A DNA stretch of 64,000 nt from Pseudomonadota bacterium (lineage in GTDB: Bacteria; Desulfobacterota; Desulfarculia; Desulfarculales; Desulfarculaceae): the NCBI GenBank assembly GCA_018896025.1, contig JAHIND010000010.1:1-64000 (forward strand). Reading direction: 5' to 3'. The notes beneath the pieces were generated by a model. That model had not been told where the DNA came from. It searched no databases and saw only the letters and a list, made by a program, of their open reading frames with translations. Below, piece by piece: positions 52,477-61,425 of the stretch (positions are counted from its first letter, which is position 1; each line of letters starts with the position of its first letter). The position numbers were made by a program, and so were the translations under genes.

Positions 52477-52589
52477 GGTTCCCTCTCCACCGATGATGTG
52501 CTTTTATTGTAGCAGTATCGCCGTCCGGCTTGCCTTGACCGGCCCGAACCCCTGGGGTAGATTAGCCTTTTCTTGGGGAGCCCGCTGCC

Positions 52590-53513
52590 ATGGAGTTCGT
52601 GGAGCTTAGCGGAAAACAGGCCGCCCAACGTCCCGAGGCCCTGGCTTTGGCCCAGGACGCGCCTTGGGGCCAGGGCTGGCCGCCGGGCCCGGACCACCGG
52701 GTGCTGGCCGACCGGGATTGGTCCTGGCTGGCCGCCTGGCATCCCCTGGCCTTTGACAGCGAGGTGTTCGGCCTGCCCCTGGGCCAGGTCTCCACCCTGC
52801 TGCACCGCGACCCCTGGCCCGAGCCTCGGTCCCTGGCCCAGGGCGCGGCCTTCATGAAGCGCCTGGCCCAGGACGCCCATGGGGCGGGCCTGGCCGGATT
52901 TTTCGCCCGAACGGCGGAAAAGGACTTCCTGACCGCCCAGGCCCTGGAGGCGGCCGGAGCCAGGCTGGTGGACGCCAGCGTGGTCTGGGAGGCCGAACTG
53001 GCCCAAGGCATGGAGCCGCCCGCTCCGCCCGAGGGTTTCCTGGTGCGCCCGGCCGCCGAGGGCGACGCCCCGGCCCTCATTGCCCTGGCCGCCTCGGCCT
53101 TTTGCGACCTGGAGGCCTACGCCGATCGCTTCGCCCTGGACCCGCGCCTGCGCCACGCCTGCGGCGAGTTGTATGGCCGCTGGATGGCCAACAGCCTGAG
53201 CGGACAGCAGGCAGACATGGTGCTCGCCCTGGCCGAGGGGAACAAGCCGGTGGGCTTCATCACCCTGAAGAGGGCTCGGGGCGGGGAACCGGGCTGGGTG
53301 GTCTTAAACGCGGTATCGCCGGATAAGCGGGGCCTGGGGCTGTATAATATGCTTTTGGCCCACGGCTTGGCCTGGTTGGCCGGGCAAGGCGCATCCTCGG
53401 CAAGGGTGCGCACCAAATTCAGCCAGCGCGCGGTCATCCGCGCCTGGAGCCGCCTGGGGGCTCGCCCCCTGGCCGGAGATTTCACCTTCCACCTTTGGTT
53501 GGACGAGCTATAG
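52590..53513 (+). CDS. GNAT acetyltransferase, WecD-like
   Basis: 307 residues. The N-terminal half contains HPLAFDSEVFGLPLGQV, as in dTDP-fucosamine acetyltransferase (WecD/RffC). The C-terminal half is a GNAT domain (FLVRPAAEGDAPALIALA, VVLNAVSPDKRGLGLYNMLL). It probably acetylates an amino sugar and lies 11 bp before a nucleotide-sugar epimerase, which supports surface-polysaccharide synthesis. Confidence 0.78.
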   Translation: MEFVELSGKQAAQRPEALALAQDAPWGQGWPPGPDHRVLADRDWSWLAAWHPLAFDSEVFGLPLGQVSTLLHRDPWPEPRSLAQGAAFMKRLAQDAHGAGLAGFFARTAEKDFLTAQALEAAGARLVDASVVWEAELAQGMEPPAPPEGFLVRPAAEGDAPALIALAASAFCDLEAYADRFALDPRLRHACGELYGRWMANSLSGQQADMVLALAEGNKPVGFITLKRARGGEPGWVVLNAVSPDKRGLGLYNMLLAHGLAWLAGQGASSARVRTKFSQRAVIRAWSRLGARPLAGDFTFHLWLDEL

Positions 53514-53524
53514 GAGCTTATAGC

Positions 53525-54478
53525 ATGGCGCGAGTATTGATAACTGGCGGAGCCGGCTCCATTGGATCATATATCTGCGAAGTGTTGGTGCAGCGGGGCC
53601 ACGAGGTAACCGCCCTGGACAACGGGCCCTCCCGCAAGGTTGAGCACCTGTTCGACTCCGGGCGCTTCAAGTTCGTGCAGGACTCGGTGCTTTCCAAGGA
53701 CGTGGTGGAGCATTTGGTGGACCGGACGGAGATCGTCATCCATCTGGCGGCCATCGCCGATCCCAAGCGCTACGTCACCGAGCCCCTGAACGTGCTCAAC
53801 GTGAACCTCAAGGGCACCCTGCATCTGCTGGAGGCCGCGGCTCGCGGCGGCAAGAAGTTCGTCTTCGCCTCCACCAGCGAGGTGTTGGGCCGCAACCCCA
53901 ACGTGCCTTGGGACGAAGATGCCGACCGGGTGCTGGGGCCGCCCTCCATCAACCGCTGGTGCTACTCCACCGGCAAGGCCCTGGTGGAGCATTACCTCTA
54001 CGCCTACGGCCAGCAGGAAAACCTGCCCTTTGTCATCATGCGCTTCTTCAACGTCTACGGTCCCCGCTGCGACGACCTGGGTCAGGGCCGGGTGATCCCC
54101 ATCTTCCTGGAGCGCTTCCTGAACGGCGAGCCGGTGGTGATCCACGGCGACGGCAAGCAGACCCGCTGCTTCACCTACATCGAGGACACCGCCGAGGCGG
54201 TGGTGGAGTTGTCGCTCAACGACGCCGCCCTGGGCCAGTGCTTCAACGTGGGCAGCAACGTGGAGACCTCCATTTTGGAGCTGGCCCAGGCCATGAAGCA
54301 GGCGGGCGGCTTTGAAAACGAGCTGATCTTCAAGCCCCACCTGGAGGTGTTCGGCCCCTCCTACGAGGACATCCCCCGGCGCATCCCCAAGGTGGAGCGC
54401 ATCGCCAAGGTCATCGGCTGGAAGGCCACCACTCCCCTGGACGAGGGCCTGGCCAGCACCATCGAGTTTTATCGCTAG
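53525..54478 (+). CDS. NAD-dependent nucleotide-sugar epimerase/dehydratase
   Basis: 317 residues from MARVLITGGAGSIGSYIC (ATG 53525; GGAG upstream). Extended short-chain dehydrogenase features: GGAGSIG, catalytic S-T-S region FASTSEVLGRNP, YSTGKALVEHYL (YxxxK), and RFFNVYGPRCD. It probably makes an epimerised or dehydrated UDP/dTDP sugar. Its TAG stop abuts the left inverted repeat of element D. Confidence 0.88.
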   Translation: MARVLITGGAGSIGSYICEVLVQRGHEVTALDNGPSRKVEHLFDSGRFKFVQDSVLSKDVVEHLVDRTEIVIHLAAIADPKRYVTEPLNVLNVNLKGTLHLLEAAARGGKKFVFASTSEVLGRNPNVPWDEDADRVLGPPSINRWCYSTGKALVEHYLYAYGQQENLPFVIMRFFNVYGPRCDDLGQGRVIPIFLERFLNGEPVVIHGDGKQTRCFTYIEDTAEAVVELSLNDAALGQCFNVGSNVETSILELAQAMKQAGGFENELIFKPHLEVFGPSYEDIPRRIPKVERIAKVIGWKATTPLDEGLASTIEFYR

Positions 54479-54734
54479 CCCACATATTTCATGAGGGTTG
54501 GGTGGTAGTTAACAACGAGCCCGTATTCATGAAGCCGTTATGAAAAAAGCTTCCGTGTTGCCAAGGCGCAGTTTGTACCCCGGCCCGGCAGAGCCAGCCG
54601 CCGGCAGACAAGGCGTCTGGCAAGCGAGGGCCGCAGGCGTAGCCGAAGCTACATCGAGGCCCGAGCGCGGCCAGCAACACCGTATGCCGGTGGCTGGCGA
54701 AGCTGGACACACGGCCCTCGTGAAATATGCGGGC
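54478..54734. repeat. Structured repeat element D (257 bp, terminal inverted repeats)
   Basis: Left end GCCCACATATTTCATGAGGG (54478-54504) and right end (54708-54734, ending TGAAATATGCGGGC) are 27-bp inverted repeats with about 5 mismatches. The core (54585-54706) closely matches element A: GAGCCAGCCGCCGGCAGACA, ...AAGGCGTCTGGCAAGCGAGG. Total length equals element A exactly. It lies between the epimerase and yedF, the one copy between co-directional genes. Confidence 0.85.
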
Positions 54735-54757
54735 CAGCCCTAAACGAGGGAGACCGC

Positions 54758-55354
54758 ATGCTCGATTGCAAGGGATTGGCTTGTCCGCAGCCAGTGATGC
54801 GGACCAAGGACCTCTTGGAAAAAGAGGCCCCGGAGACGGTTGAGGTCCTGGTGGACAACCAGGCCGCCGGTCAGAACGTGCAGCGCTTTTTGCAGTCCCA
54901 GGGCTACGAGGCCGAGGTGGCCGCCCAGGGCGGTGACTTCGTCATCAGCGGCCGACGCGACCCCGGCAAGGTGGCCCAGACTCCGCCTCCGGACATCTAC
55001 ACCTGCTCCCCGGAGGACGCCCGGACCTTGGTCTTCGTGCGCTCGGACACCCTGGGGCGCGGCGATGACAAGCTGGGCGCGGGCCTGATGAAGAATTTCC
55101 TGCTCACCCTCAAGGAGATGGGGCCGTCCCTGTGGCGGATCCTCTTCCTCAACTCCGGGGTCAAGCTCTGCTGCCAGGGCTCCGAGAGCCTGCCCGCCCT
55201 GCAAGAGCTGGTGGACAGCGGAGTGAGCATCCTGGTCTGCGGCACCTGCCTTGACTTCTACGGCCTGCTGGATGAGAAGCAGGTGGGCGAGACCACCAAC
55301 ATGCTCGACATCGTCACCTCCCTGCAGGTGGCGGGCAAGGTGGTCACGGTCTAG
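54758..55354 (+). CDS. yedF: Selenium-metabolism sulfurtransferase-like YedF
   Basis: 198 residues. N-terminal TusA-like domain with DCKGLACPQPVMRTK (catalytic Cys in CPxP), and C-terminal DsrE-like domain (LFLNSGVKLCCQGSESLPALQEL, ILVCGTCLDFYGLL). This fusion is the TIGR03527 'selenium YedF' family found almost only in organisms that use selenium. It fits the selenoprotein at 5501. ATG 54758 has GAGGGAG upstream. Confidence 0.88.
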   Translation: MLDCKGLACPQPVMRTKDLLEKEAPETVEVLVDNQAAGQNVQRFLQSQGYEAEVAAQGGDFVISGRRDPGKVAQTPPPDIYTCSPEDARTLVFVRSDTLGRGDDKLGAGLMKNFLLTLKEMGPSLWRILFLNSGVKLCCQGSESLPALQELVDSGVSILVCGTCLDFYGLLDEKQVGETTNMLDIVTSLQVAGKVVTV

Positions 55355-55685
55355 AAGCCTCCTCCCCTCCCCTGACGAAAACGCCGTTTTTTTCGTCCCG
55401 ATTCATAGCCAATCCCAATAGAAAACGCCATAGCCCATAGGCCTAACAAAACAAGGCTTCGCCTTCTCGCGTCAAGAGTTTTGAGGGAAAGCAAAGGCGT
55501 TCGGCGGGTGGCCCAAACCTGCTTAGAAGGCCGATGTGTTAGCTAGCGAGTCCACCGGCACAGCCAGGGAGTGTCAGGCAAGGCGTTCGGTAAGCGAAAG
55601 CCGGAGGCGTAGCAAAAGCTACGTCGAGGCTTGAGCGCCACCGACAACGCAGCATGGCGCTTCCTGGCGCAGCCGGGCGCACAGG
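55355..55685. repeat. Gap with repeat core E (55555-55676)
   Basis: After yedF a weak GACGAAAA/TTTTCGTC hairpin (55374-55397) may terminate transcription. From 55555 a repeat core begins CCGGCACAGCCAGGGAGTG, like copy B, with the GGCGTAGC-AAAA-GCTACGTC central hairpin, and ends CCTGGCGCAGCCGG at 55676. It lies between convergent yedF and the methyltransferase gene. I see nothing else in 55398-55554. Confidence 0.75.
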
Positions 55686-56699
55686 TTAGGGCTTGAAGCC
55701 CCGCACCAGCGCGGCGGGCGAGCCCTCCCTGGTGGGGCCGTCAAAGACACAGCCAATGAACCTGGCGTCCCGCATGAAGCCGCAGATGTCGGCCGCGGTG
55801 TAGCCCTGGCCGTCGGTGGTGTTCACCAGCATGTTCAGCGAGAACAAGGCGGGCCAGGGATGCTTGGGATTCTCGGTGTCCACCACGAATTCCTGCACCC
55901 ACAGCGCCCCGCCGGATTTGAGGACCGAGGCCGCCTTGGCGATCAGCTTGCGGCATTCCTCGGGTCCCTCGCCGTGCAGCACCTGGCTTAGCCACACCAC
56001 GTCGTAGGGGCCGCCCAGGTCGTTCTTCTGGTAGTCGCCCGCGATGAAGCGCACCTCGGCGCCGCGCGCATGGCGGGCCGCCTCTTCCTGAAAATAAGGC
56101 TGGGCGCCGGGCAGGTCGAACACCGTGGCGCTTAGGCCGGGGGTCTCGTCGGCAAAGGTGAGGCCGTACACGCCGGGGCCTCCCGCCAGGTCCAGGAGGC
56201 TCTGACCCGAGGCCAGGCCCAGGCGAGCGGCAGTCCCTGTGGCCTGCTGGCGGGCGATGTCGCGCATGGCCCGGTAGAAATGGGCCCGCCCGGCGGGCTC
56301 GCCATTGTCCTCGGTTTTCTCGGGCCGCTCCACCGGCTTGCCGGAGCGGACGCTGTCGGCCAGGTGGGCCCACACCGGCATGAGGTCGGCCATGTGCAGG
56401 GCCATGTTGTTCAGGCTGCGGGGGGCGTCGGGGTCCAGCAGGGTTTCCAGGCCGGGAGCCAGGGAGTAGGCCTCGCCCCGCTTGACCGCCAGCTCCAGGG
56501 CGTGCAGCGCGATGACCAGGATCCGGGTGGCCCTTGGGTCCAGGCCCAGCTCGGAGGCCAGTTCCTCGGCCGTGGCCGGGCCCTTTTTAGCCAAACGGGC
56601 GGCCAGGCCGGTGCTCACCGCCGCGTGCAGGGTGGCCGAAGCCCAGAAGCCGTGGGCCAAACGTGACACATCCTCGGGCTTCCACTGCTTGGGGCTCAT
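55686..56699 (-). CDS. O-methyltransferase-like SAM enzyme
   Basis: 337 residues. N-terminal winged-helix dimerisation domain (TAEELASELGLDPRATRILVIAL), SAM loop LLDLAGGPGVYG, ATVFDLPGAQPYF, FIAGDYQKNDLGGPYDVVWLSQVLHG and a proximal Cys-free C-terminus. It belongs to the acetylserotonin/caffeate O-methyltransferase family 2. The substrate is unknown. Confidence 0.78.
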   Translation of the reverse strand: MSPKQWKPEDVSRLAHGFWASATLHAAVSTGLAARLAKKGPATAEELASELGLDPRATRILVIALHALELAVKRGEAYSLAPGLETLLDPDAPRSLNNMALHMADLMPVWAHLADSVRSGKPVERPEKTEDNGEPAGRAHFYRAMRDIARQQATGTAARLGLASGQSLLDLAGGPGVYGLTFADETPGLSATVFDLPGAQPYFQEEAARHARGAEVRFIAGDYQKNDLGGPYDVVWLSQVLHGEGPEECRKLIAKAASVLKSGGALWVQEFVVDTENPKHPWPALFSLNMLVNTTDGQGYTAADICGFMRDARFIGCVFDGPTREGSPAALVRGFKP

Positions 56700-56717
56700 A
56701 GGCCGCTCCTTTTTGGC

Positions 56718-58013
56718 TTAGGACAAGATCAAATACCAGGCTACCAAGCCCACCACGTTTACCGCCAGGGGGCCGTAGAGATAAGGATAGCAGGAGGTCA
56801 GGGTGCATTTGAAGTAGTCGCGCGACAAGAGGAAGCATAGGTGCAAGGGGGAGAGCATCATCCCGAAAAAGCCGCACACAAAAGCCAGACCGCCGTGGGC
56901 CAGGTATTCCATGCCGCTCATGCCGCTGATCAGCGGCACCACCACCGGCAGGCTGGCGGCCACGTAGCCCACCGCGATGCCGGTGACCAGCCCGCTGACA
57001 AAGGGCAGCAGGCAGATCATGGCCAGGGCGGGAATGCCGTAGGCGTTCATCTCGTGCTCGATCTCGCCCACCGCGCCCGAGGCTTTCATCAGCCCTTGGA
57101 AGACCATGATCCCGGCGATGAGCCCCAGCATGGCCAGGACCTCGCGGCGGCCAAAGGTGGCCAGCACCTTGAGCGGCCCCACCCGGTTGGCCACCGCCGC
57201 CGAGATGAGCGCCCCGGCCAGGCCCACGATGAGCGGAGTGCCCTCGGGCCAGGGCGGGCCGCCCTTGCCCCACAGGGCCCCCAGGGCCGAAACCACCACC
57301 ACCACCCCGATCATCACCAGGATGGGGGCGCACTCCTTGAAGAACTCGGCCAGCGAACCCACTCCGCGATCTTCCACGGCCTTGAGGTCAGGCAAACGGC
57401 GCAGCAAAAACCACACCCCTCCGGCCACGTGCACGATGGCCAGGGGAAGCATGACCAGCATGAAGGCCAGAGTGTCCACGCCCAGCAGGGAAACCGCCAG
57501 GATGAAGCCGGGGTACATGGGCCACCAATACTCGCCGTGGTGGCGGAACCAATAGTTGACCGCAGCCAACAACTCGCCACGAGCGCTCCCGTCTGGGCCT
57601 GCCTGGCAGGAGGCCTCCACCATGGGCGCGGAGAACAGGGCTCCGCCGGGCATGGGCAGCAGGCCGATAATGGCCGGCATCACCGCCGCCGCCGCCTTGG
57701 GCGAGCGCACCAACCGGCTGAAGCTGGCCACGATGCGCTCCAGCTGGCCGCCTTCCTTCATCAGGCTGCTCAGGACCAGCATGAAGACCACGGCCAGGGC
57801 CAGGCGCAGGCTAACCGGCGAGAACACCGCTTCCACCGCCTCGGTGGCCACCTGGAGCGGCCCCTGGCGCATCCACAGGCCCAGGATTAGGCCGCCGCCG
57901 GCCAGGCAGATGCCCAGGTTGATCTTGAAACGGCTGGTGGACACCACCAGGACAAAGATGACCAGCACCTTGACCAGGGCCGGCCAAAGCATGGGATTGA
58001 ATATTTCACTCAC
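56718..58013 (-). CDS. DUF401 membrane protein (permease-like)
   Basis: 431 residues from GTG 58013 (MSEIFNPMLWPALVKVLVI). About ten membrane helices; IIGLLPMPGGALFSAPMVEA and the matching second-half FVSGLVTGIAVGYVAASLPVV fit DUF401, an inverted-repeat transporter-like family. The substrate is unknown. It overlaps the DUF115 gene by 4 bp (GTGA). Confidence 0.82.
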   Translation of the reverse strand: MSEIFNPMLWPALVKVLVIFVLVVSTSRFKINLGICLAGGGLILGLWMRQGPLQVATEAVEAVFSPVSLRLALAVVFMLVLSSLMKEGGQLERIVASFSRLVRSPKAAAAVMPAIIGLLPMPGGALFSAPMVEASCQAGPDGSARGELLAAVNYWFRHHGEYWWPMYPGFILAVSLLGVDTLAFMLVMLPLAIVHVAGGVWFLLRRLPDLKAVEDRGVGSLAEFFKECAPILVMIGVVVVVSALGALWGKGGPPWPEGTPLIVGLAGALISAAVANRVGPLKVLATFGRREVLAMLGLIAGIMVFQGLMKASGAVGEIEHEMNAYGIPALAMICLLPFVSGLVTGIAVGYVAASLPVVVPLISGMSGMEYLAHGGLAFVCGFFGMMLSPLHLCFLLSRDYFKCTLTSCYPYLYGPLAVNVVGLVAWYLILS

Positions 58014-59770
58014 GTCAGAATTGCCTCTTGATGTCCGGTGGATTTGGCGAAACGTTGCAGGACGGCGGTGTCGTTGTCGCGCCGCGCCTGGGCCAGGGTG
58101 TTCATTTCCTCGGCGGTGCGCCGGAGCCCGGCGGCCAGCTCCCCAGCCCGGCCTTCCAGCTCGGCCAGGCACAGCCGAAGCTGGTCGCAGCACTCGCCGA
58201 TGCCCACGTTGTGCACATGGGACTGGCACATGAGATGGTGACGCCGCCTGAAGGAGCGCACCAGGCAGCCATCCAAAAAGGCGGCCAGCATGGAGTCGGC
58301 GGCGGCCTGCTCGGCCAGGGCCAGGAAAAGGGCCTCGGCCGCGTAGAGCCAGTCCCCGGCCCGTTGGCTGCACAGCTCCTGGTAGTCGGCCAGGGGGGCC
58401 GCCGCCCGCTGCCACAGCCTGGTGGCTGCGGTGGAGGCCCGGTTCAGGCCACGGGCGTAATGCTCCAGGGCGTCGGCGCTGAGCCAGCGCTCCTGGCGCA
58501 GCAGGGCCGCCTGCACCGGCTGGCCAGGCCCGCCCAGCATGGGCAGCATCTCTTCCAAGGGAGCGTAGGTGGTGCCCGGCAGGCCCAGGCCGTGGCGGCT
58601 GGTGTTGATGGCCGACACCCCCTGGCGGGCCAGCACCCGGCCCAGGGCGCAGGCCCCGGCGGCTTGGTGCAGGGTGGCCTTGACCGTGCCGCTGTCCATG
58701 TCCGGCATCATCAGCTCGCCCCGAGGGTCCATCAGATCCGCGCCCACCAAAATCAGGGGGTGGCAACCGGCCACCAATGCCACCTCGGCCAAACGGCCCA
58801 AGGTGTGCTGCTGGGGGCTGAGGGCTTCGGCCAGGGGAGCCAGGGGCCCCAGAGCGGTGCCGCGCGGCCCCAGACACAAAAAAACCGGCCCAGGATGGGC
58901 GCGGATGGTGGGGGCGTGGGCCACCTCCTCGGCTATCAAAGGAGTGCGGGCCAACATGGGATGGCTGTAGGCGAACAAGGGCCCCAGAGCCGGGCTGGCC
59001 AGCCCGATCCCGCTGGGCACGATGCCCGCCTCGGCCACCCGGGGCAGGGCACGGTCGGAGCAGAAAAACACCGCCCCGCCCAGATTGCCCGCCAAAAGCT
59101 CCAGGGCTCCGGGCAGGGAGGGGCCGTCCAAGGCCAGCACCGCCGGCCGCCCGATGAGCGAACCGGGCAGGGCCGGGGCTTGGGCCGCGAACACCGCGTG
59201 CACCAGGTTGGCCACCAGGTTGGCCCCGGATTGCATCTCCCAGTCCAAGGCCAGGTCGCGAGCCCTGAGGGCGTGGCCCAACACCCGGTAGAGCCGGGCC
59301 CGGGCCGTGGCGGCCTCGGACTCGGAGCCCGCGTGCAGGTGCACCATCTCCATCTGGCCGGTGAGGCTGAGTTGGGGGTTGCGGCTGAGCGCCTCTTCCA
59401 GGTCGGCCTCGGAGGGAGCCAGCAGCACCAGTTCCTCCCGGCCCAGGGGCATGGCCAGGTCGTGGCGGCCCAGGGCGGCGGCCAAAAGCTCGGCCCTGGG
59501 TTGCAGGCAAAATACCTGGTGCCCGGCGGGCATGCGTTCCAGCAGCAGGGCCACCTCGTCCAGGAGCCCGCCGCCCACCACCAGGGTTATGCCCCCCGGC
59601 CGGGGGTGCAAACGGCTGAGCCCCTCGTTCTCACCAGACAGCGGTTTCGCCACCGGCGCGCCGGAACCGGCGCCGCTACGCTCCAGCCAGGCGGCAACCT
59701 CCGGCGAAACCATGGACACCACGTCCAGGTTGTTGCGGTAAAGCTCTGGTGAGAAGGGATCGACCGGCAC
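58010..59770 (-). CDS. DUF115 family protein (motility-accessory/glycosyltransferase-like)
   Basis: 586 residues. The core (residues ~170-390) contains GPSLPGALELL, FCSDRALPRVAEAGIVP and LVAGCHPLILVGADLMDPRGE, the pattern of the DUF115/MptE-like fold seen in Maf proteins that attach nonulosonic sugars to flagellin. The C-terminal 170 residues are helical. Coupling to a DUF401 permease rather than flagellar genes leaves its role open. Together they could export or modify a glycan. Confidence 0.72.
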   Translation of the reverse strand: MPVDPFSPELYRNNLDVVSMVSPEVAAWLERSGAGSGAPVAKPLSGENEGLSRLHPRPGGITLVVGGGLLDEVALLLERMPAGHQVFCLQPRAELLAAALGRHDLAMPLGREELVLLAPSEADLEEALSRNPQLSLTGQMEMVHLHAGSESEAATARARLYRVLGHALRARDLALDWEMQSGANLVANLVHAVFAAQAPALPGSLIGRPAVLALDGPSLPGALELLAGNLGGAVFFCSDRALPRVAEAGIVPSGIGLASPALGPLFAYSHPMLARTPLIAEEVAHAPTIRAHPGPVFLCLGPRGTALGPLAPLAEALSPQQHTLGRLAEVALVAGCHPLILVGADLMDPRGELMMPDMDSGTVKATLHQAAGACALGRVLARQGVSAINTSRHGLGLPGTTYAPLEEMLPMLGGPGQPVQAALLRQERWLSADALEHYARGLNRASTAATRLWQRAAAPLADYQELCSQRAGDWLYAAEALFLALAEQAAADSMLAAFLDGCLVRSFRRRHHLMCQSHVHNVGIGECCDQLRLCLAELEGRAGELAAGLRRTAEEMNTLAQARRDNDTAVLQRFAKSTGHQEAILT

Positions 59771-59857
59771 TGGATCTATCCTCGATGATGGCTTGATTGC
59801 TTCGGATCAGTTGAAGGGAATTTTATCGGTGAGTCGAGGGGTTTGCAACTTCCGGCC

Positions 59858-60562
59858 CTATGGGGCGGGCGAGGGGGGAGCCTCTTGCAGACGCCCGCCC
59901 ACAAAACGCAGCAGCACCGGGCCGCTGGGGGTGAGGTATACGTAGTGCTGTTCGTCGTTGATGTAGTTGACCATGAAGGAGCGCTGGGGCTTGCCCCAGG
60001 CCAGTTCGGCCCACCAGAGGTTGTCGCCCTTTTGCAGACGGCCCGCGGCCAGGCGGCGCTTAAGCTCCGGCGGCAGGTTGGCCGCCCGCAGGCGGGCCAG
60101 GCGCTCGGCGTGCTGGGGAACCGGCCCGGAGACCAGGGCCGCGTCCTTGGCCGGAAGCTTGGCCAGAGCTATGAGCCCCACCCTGCCCCGGCCGCCCACC
60201 TGGGGAGCCTCCGGGCCCAGGACGGCCCCATGAGGCACCCACCAGGGTCCGGGTAGGCCTTCGGGTTGGAAGAGCCACAGCACCGGCCAGCCACGCTGGT
60301 CCCGCCGAGCCAGCCAGCGGCCGGGCACCGCCCTGCCTTTCGGCCCCAGGGACACCGCCAGGTAGCCGTCCGCCTCGCCGCGCACCAAGCCCCAGGCCTC
60401 CAGGGCCGGGGCGCTCAAGGGCGGGCCACCCAGGGTGGGGTTCGGCGCGGCGGGCGAGAGCAGGACCACGGAGGCCACCGGCGGGGCCGGACTCCCGGCA
60501 AAAGCCACGGCGGCCAGGCCCACCATAAGGGCCAGAGCCGCCGTGCATAGTCCGCGCCGCAA
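59858..60562 (-). CDS. Exported hypothetical protein
   Basis: About 234 residues if started at TTG 60562, which gives a clean signal peptide (MRRGLCTAALALMVGLAAVAFA) 8 bp after the upstream stop; I see no strong ribosome-binding site and the start is uncertain. The mature part is proline/glycine-rich and contains WWAELAWGKPQRSFMVNYINDEQHYVYL-like beta segments (given only in part: RSFMVNYINDEQ). No family recognised. Probably periplasmic and co-transcribed with the SH3 protein. Confidence 0.55.
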   Translation of the reverse strand: MRRGLCTAALALMVGLAAVAFAGSPAPPVASVVLLSPAAPNPTLGGPPLSAPALEAWGLVRGEADGYLAVSLGPKGRAVPGRWLARRDQRGWPVLWLFQPEGLPGPWWVPHGAVLGPEAPQVGGRGRVGLIALAKLPAKDAALVSGPVPQHAERLARLRAANLPPELKRRLAAGRLQKGDNLWWAELAWGKPQRSFMVNYINDEQHYVYLTPSGPVLLRFVGGRLQEAPPSPAP

Positions 60563-60570
60563 GGGCCGGC

Positions 60571-61218
60571 CTAATATAAAGAAGCGTTCCAGCGTTTCTT
60601 GCGCCGGTGCAGGGCCAGGCCCATGAGCCATCCCACGATGAGCACTCCGGCCCCGGAAAGGAACCATTTGAGGTTGCTGGAAAACTTCATCGACTTGTTT
60701 TCCACCACCAGCTCGGTGTTTTGCTTGCTCTGGGCGTCGAACTGGGCTTGCAGCTTTTGGTGGCGGGCCTTGAGGGCCATCACGTCGGACGCGTCGGCCG
60801 ACAGCTTTTCATAGCGGGTCTGCAACTCGGCCAGCTTGGCCTCGGTCTCGCTGAGGTTCTTGCTCAGGCTCTGGTTTTCTTCGTGCATCTGCTCCAAGCG
60901 GCGGGCCTGGTCCTTGTTGGTCGGGTCCAGTTCGGCCAGGCGCAGTTTGGCGGGCCTCTCCTTTTGCAGGAAGCGGGTCAGGGCCCAGCCTTCCTTGCCG
61001 TCGGGCAAGCGCACCAGGGACCAGCCGTCTGGTTTGGAGCCCAGCAGGATCATCTTGTCGCCGGTCTCGGCCATGGCGATGACCTTGTTGCCGGTGCTGG
61101 GGCCGGAGCGCACCGTGATCCGAAGCTGGTCGGTCACAAAAAGGGTCTCTTGGGCCGCAGCGGAAGCCGCAACCAGCAGCACAGCAAGAATGGTTGCTGT
61201 AACTATACGAAAATTCAT
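60571..61218 (-). CDS. TIGR04211-type SH3/coiled-coil membrane protein (YgiM-like)
   Basis: 215 residues: signal peptide (to AASAAAQ), bacterial SH3 domain (ITVRSGPSTGNKVIAM, MILLGSKPDGWSLVRLPDGKEGW), a coiled coil (about 95-175) and a C-terminal membrane helix (WFLSGAGVLIVGWLMGLAL) with a basic tail. This layout is that of TIGR04211. It likely spans the periplasm and contacts peptidoglycan. Confidence 0.85.
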   Translation of the reverse strand: MNFRIVTATILAVLLVAASAAAQETLFVTDQLRITVRSGPSTGNKVIAMAETGDKMILLGSKPDGWSLVRLPDGKEGWALTRFLQKERPAKLRLAELDPTNKDQARRLEQMHEENQSLSKNLSETEAKLAELQTRYEKLSADASDVMALKARHQKLQAQFDAQSKQNTELVVENKSMKFSSNLKWFLSGAGVLIVGWLMGLALHRRKKRWNASLY

Positions 61219-61425
61219 TATGATTTTCCTCCGTGCGCTTCAGCTTATCAAAACTTAACAAACTGCCGGGGTGCTGTCAACGCGGAGCCTCGGCGCTGTG
61301 GGCCCGCCGCCGGGGGCCGCCGGTTTTTTCTTTGACCCATCGGACGAAAACACCTAATATGATGACAATATTTCCTGCCCGCCCACCCTCAAGGCGCTTC
61401 GGCCCACCAAGCGCAGCGGTTTACT

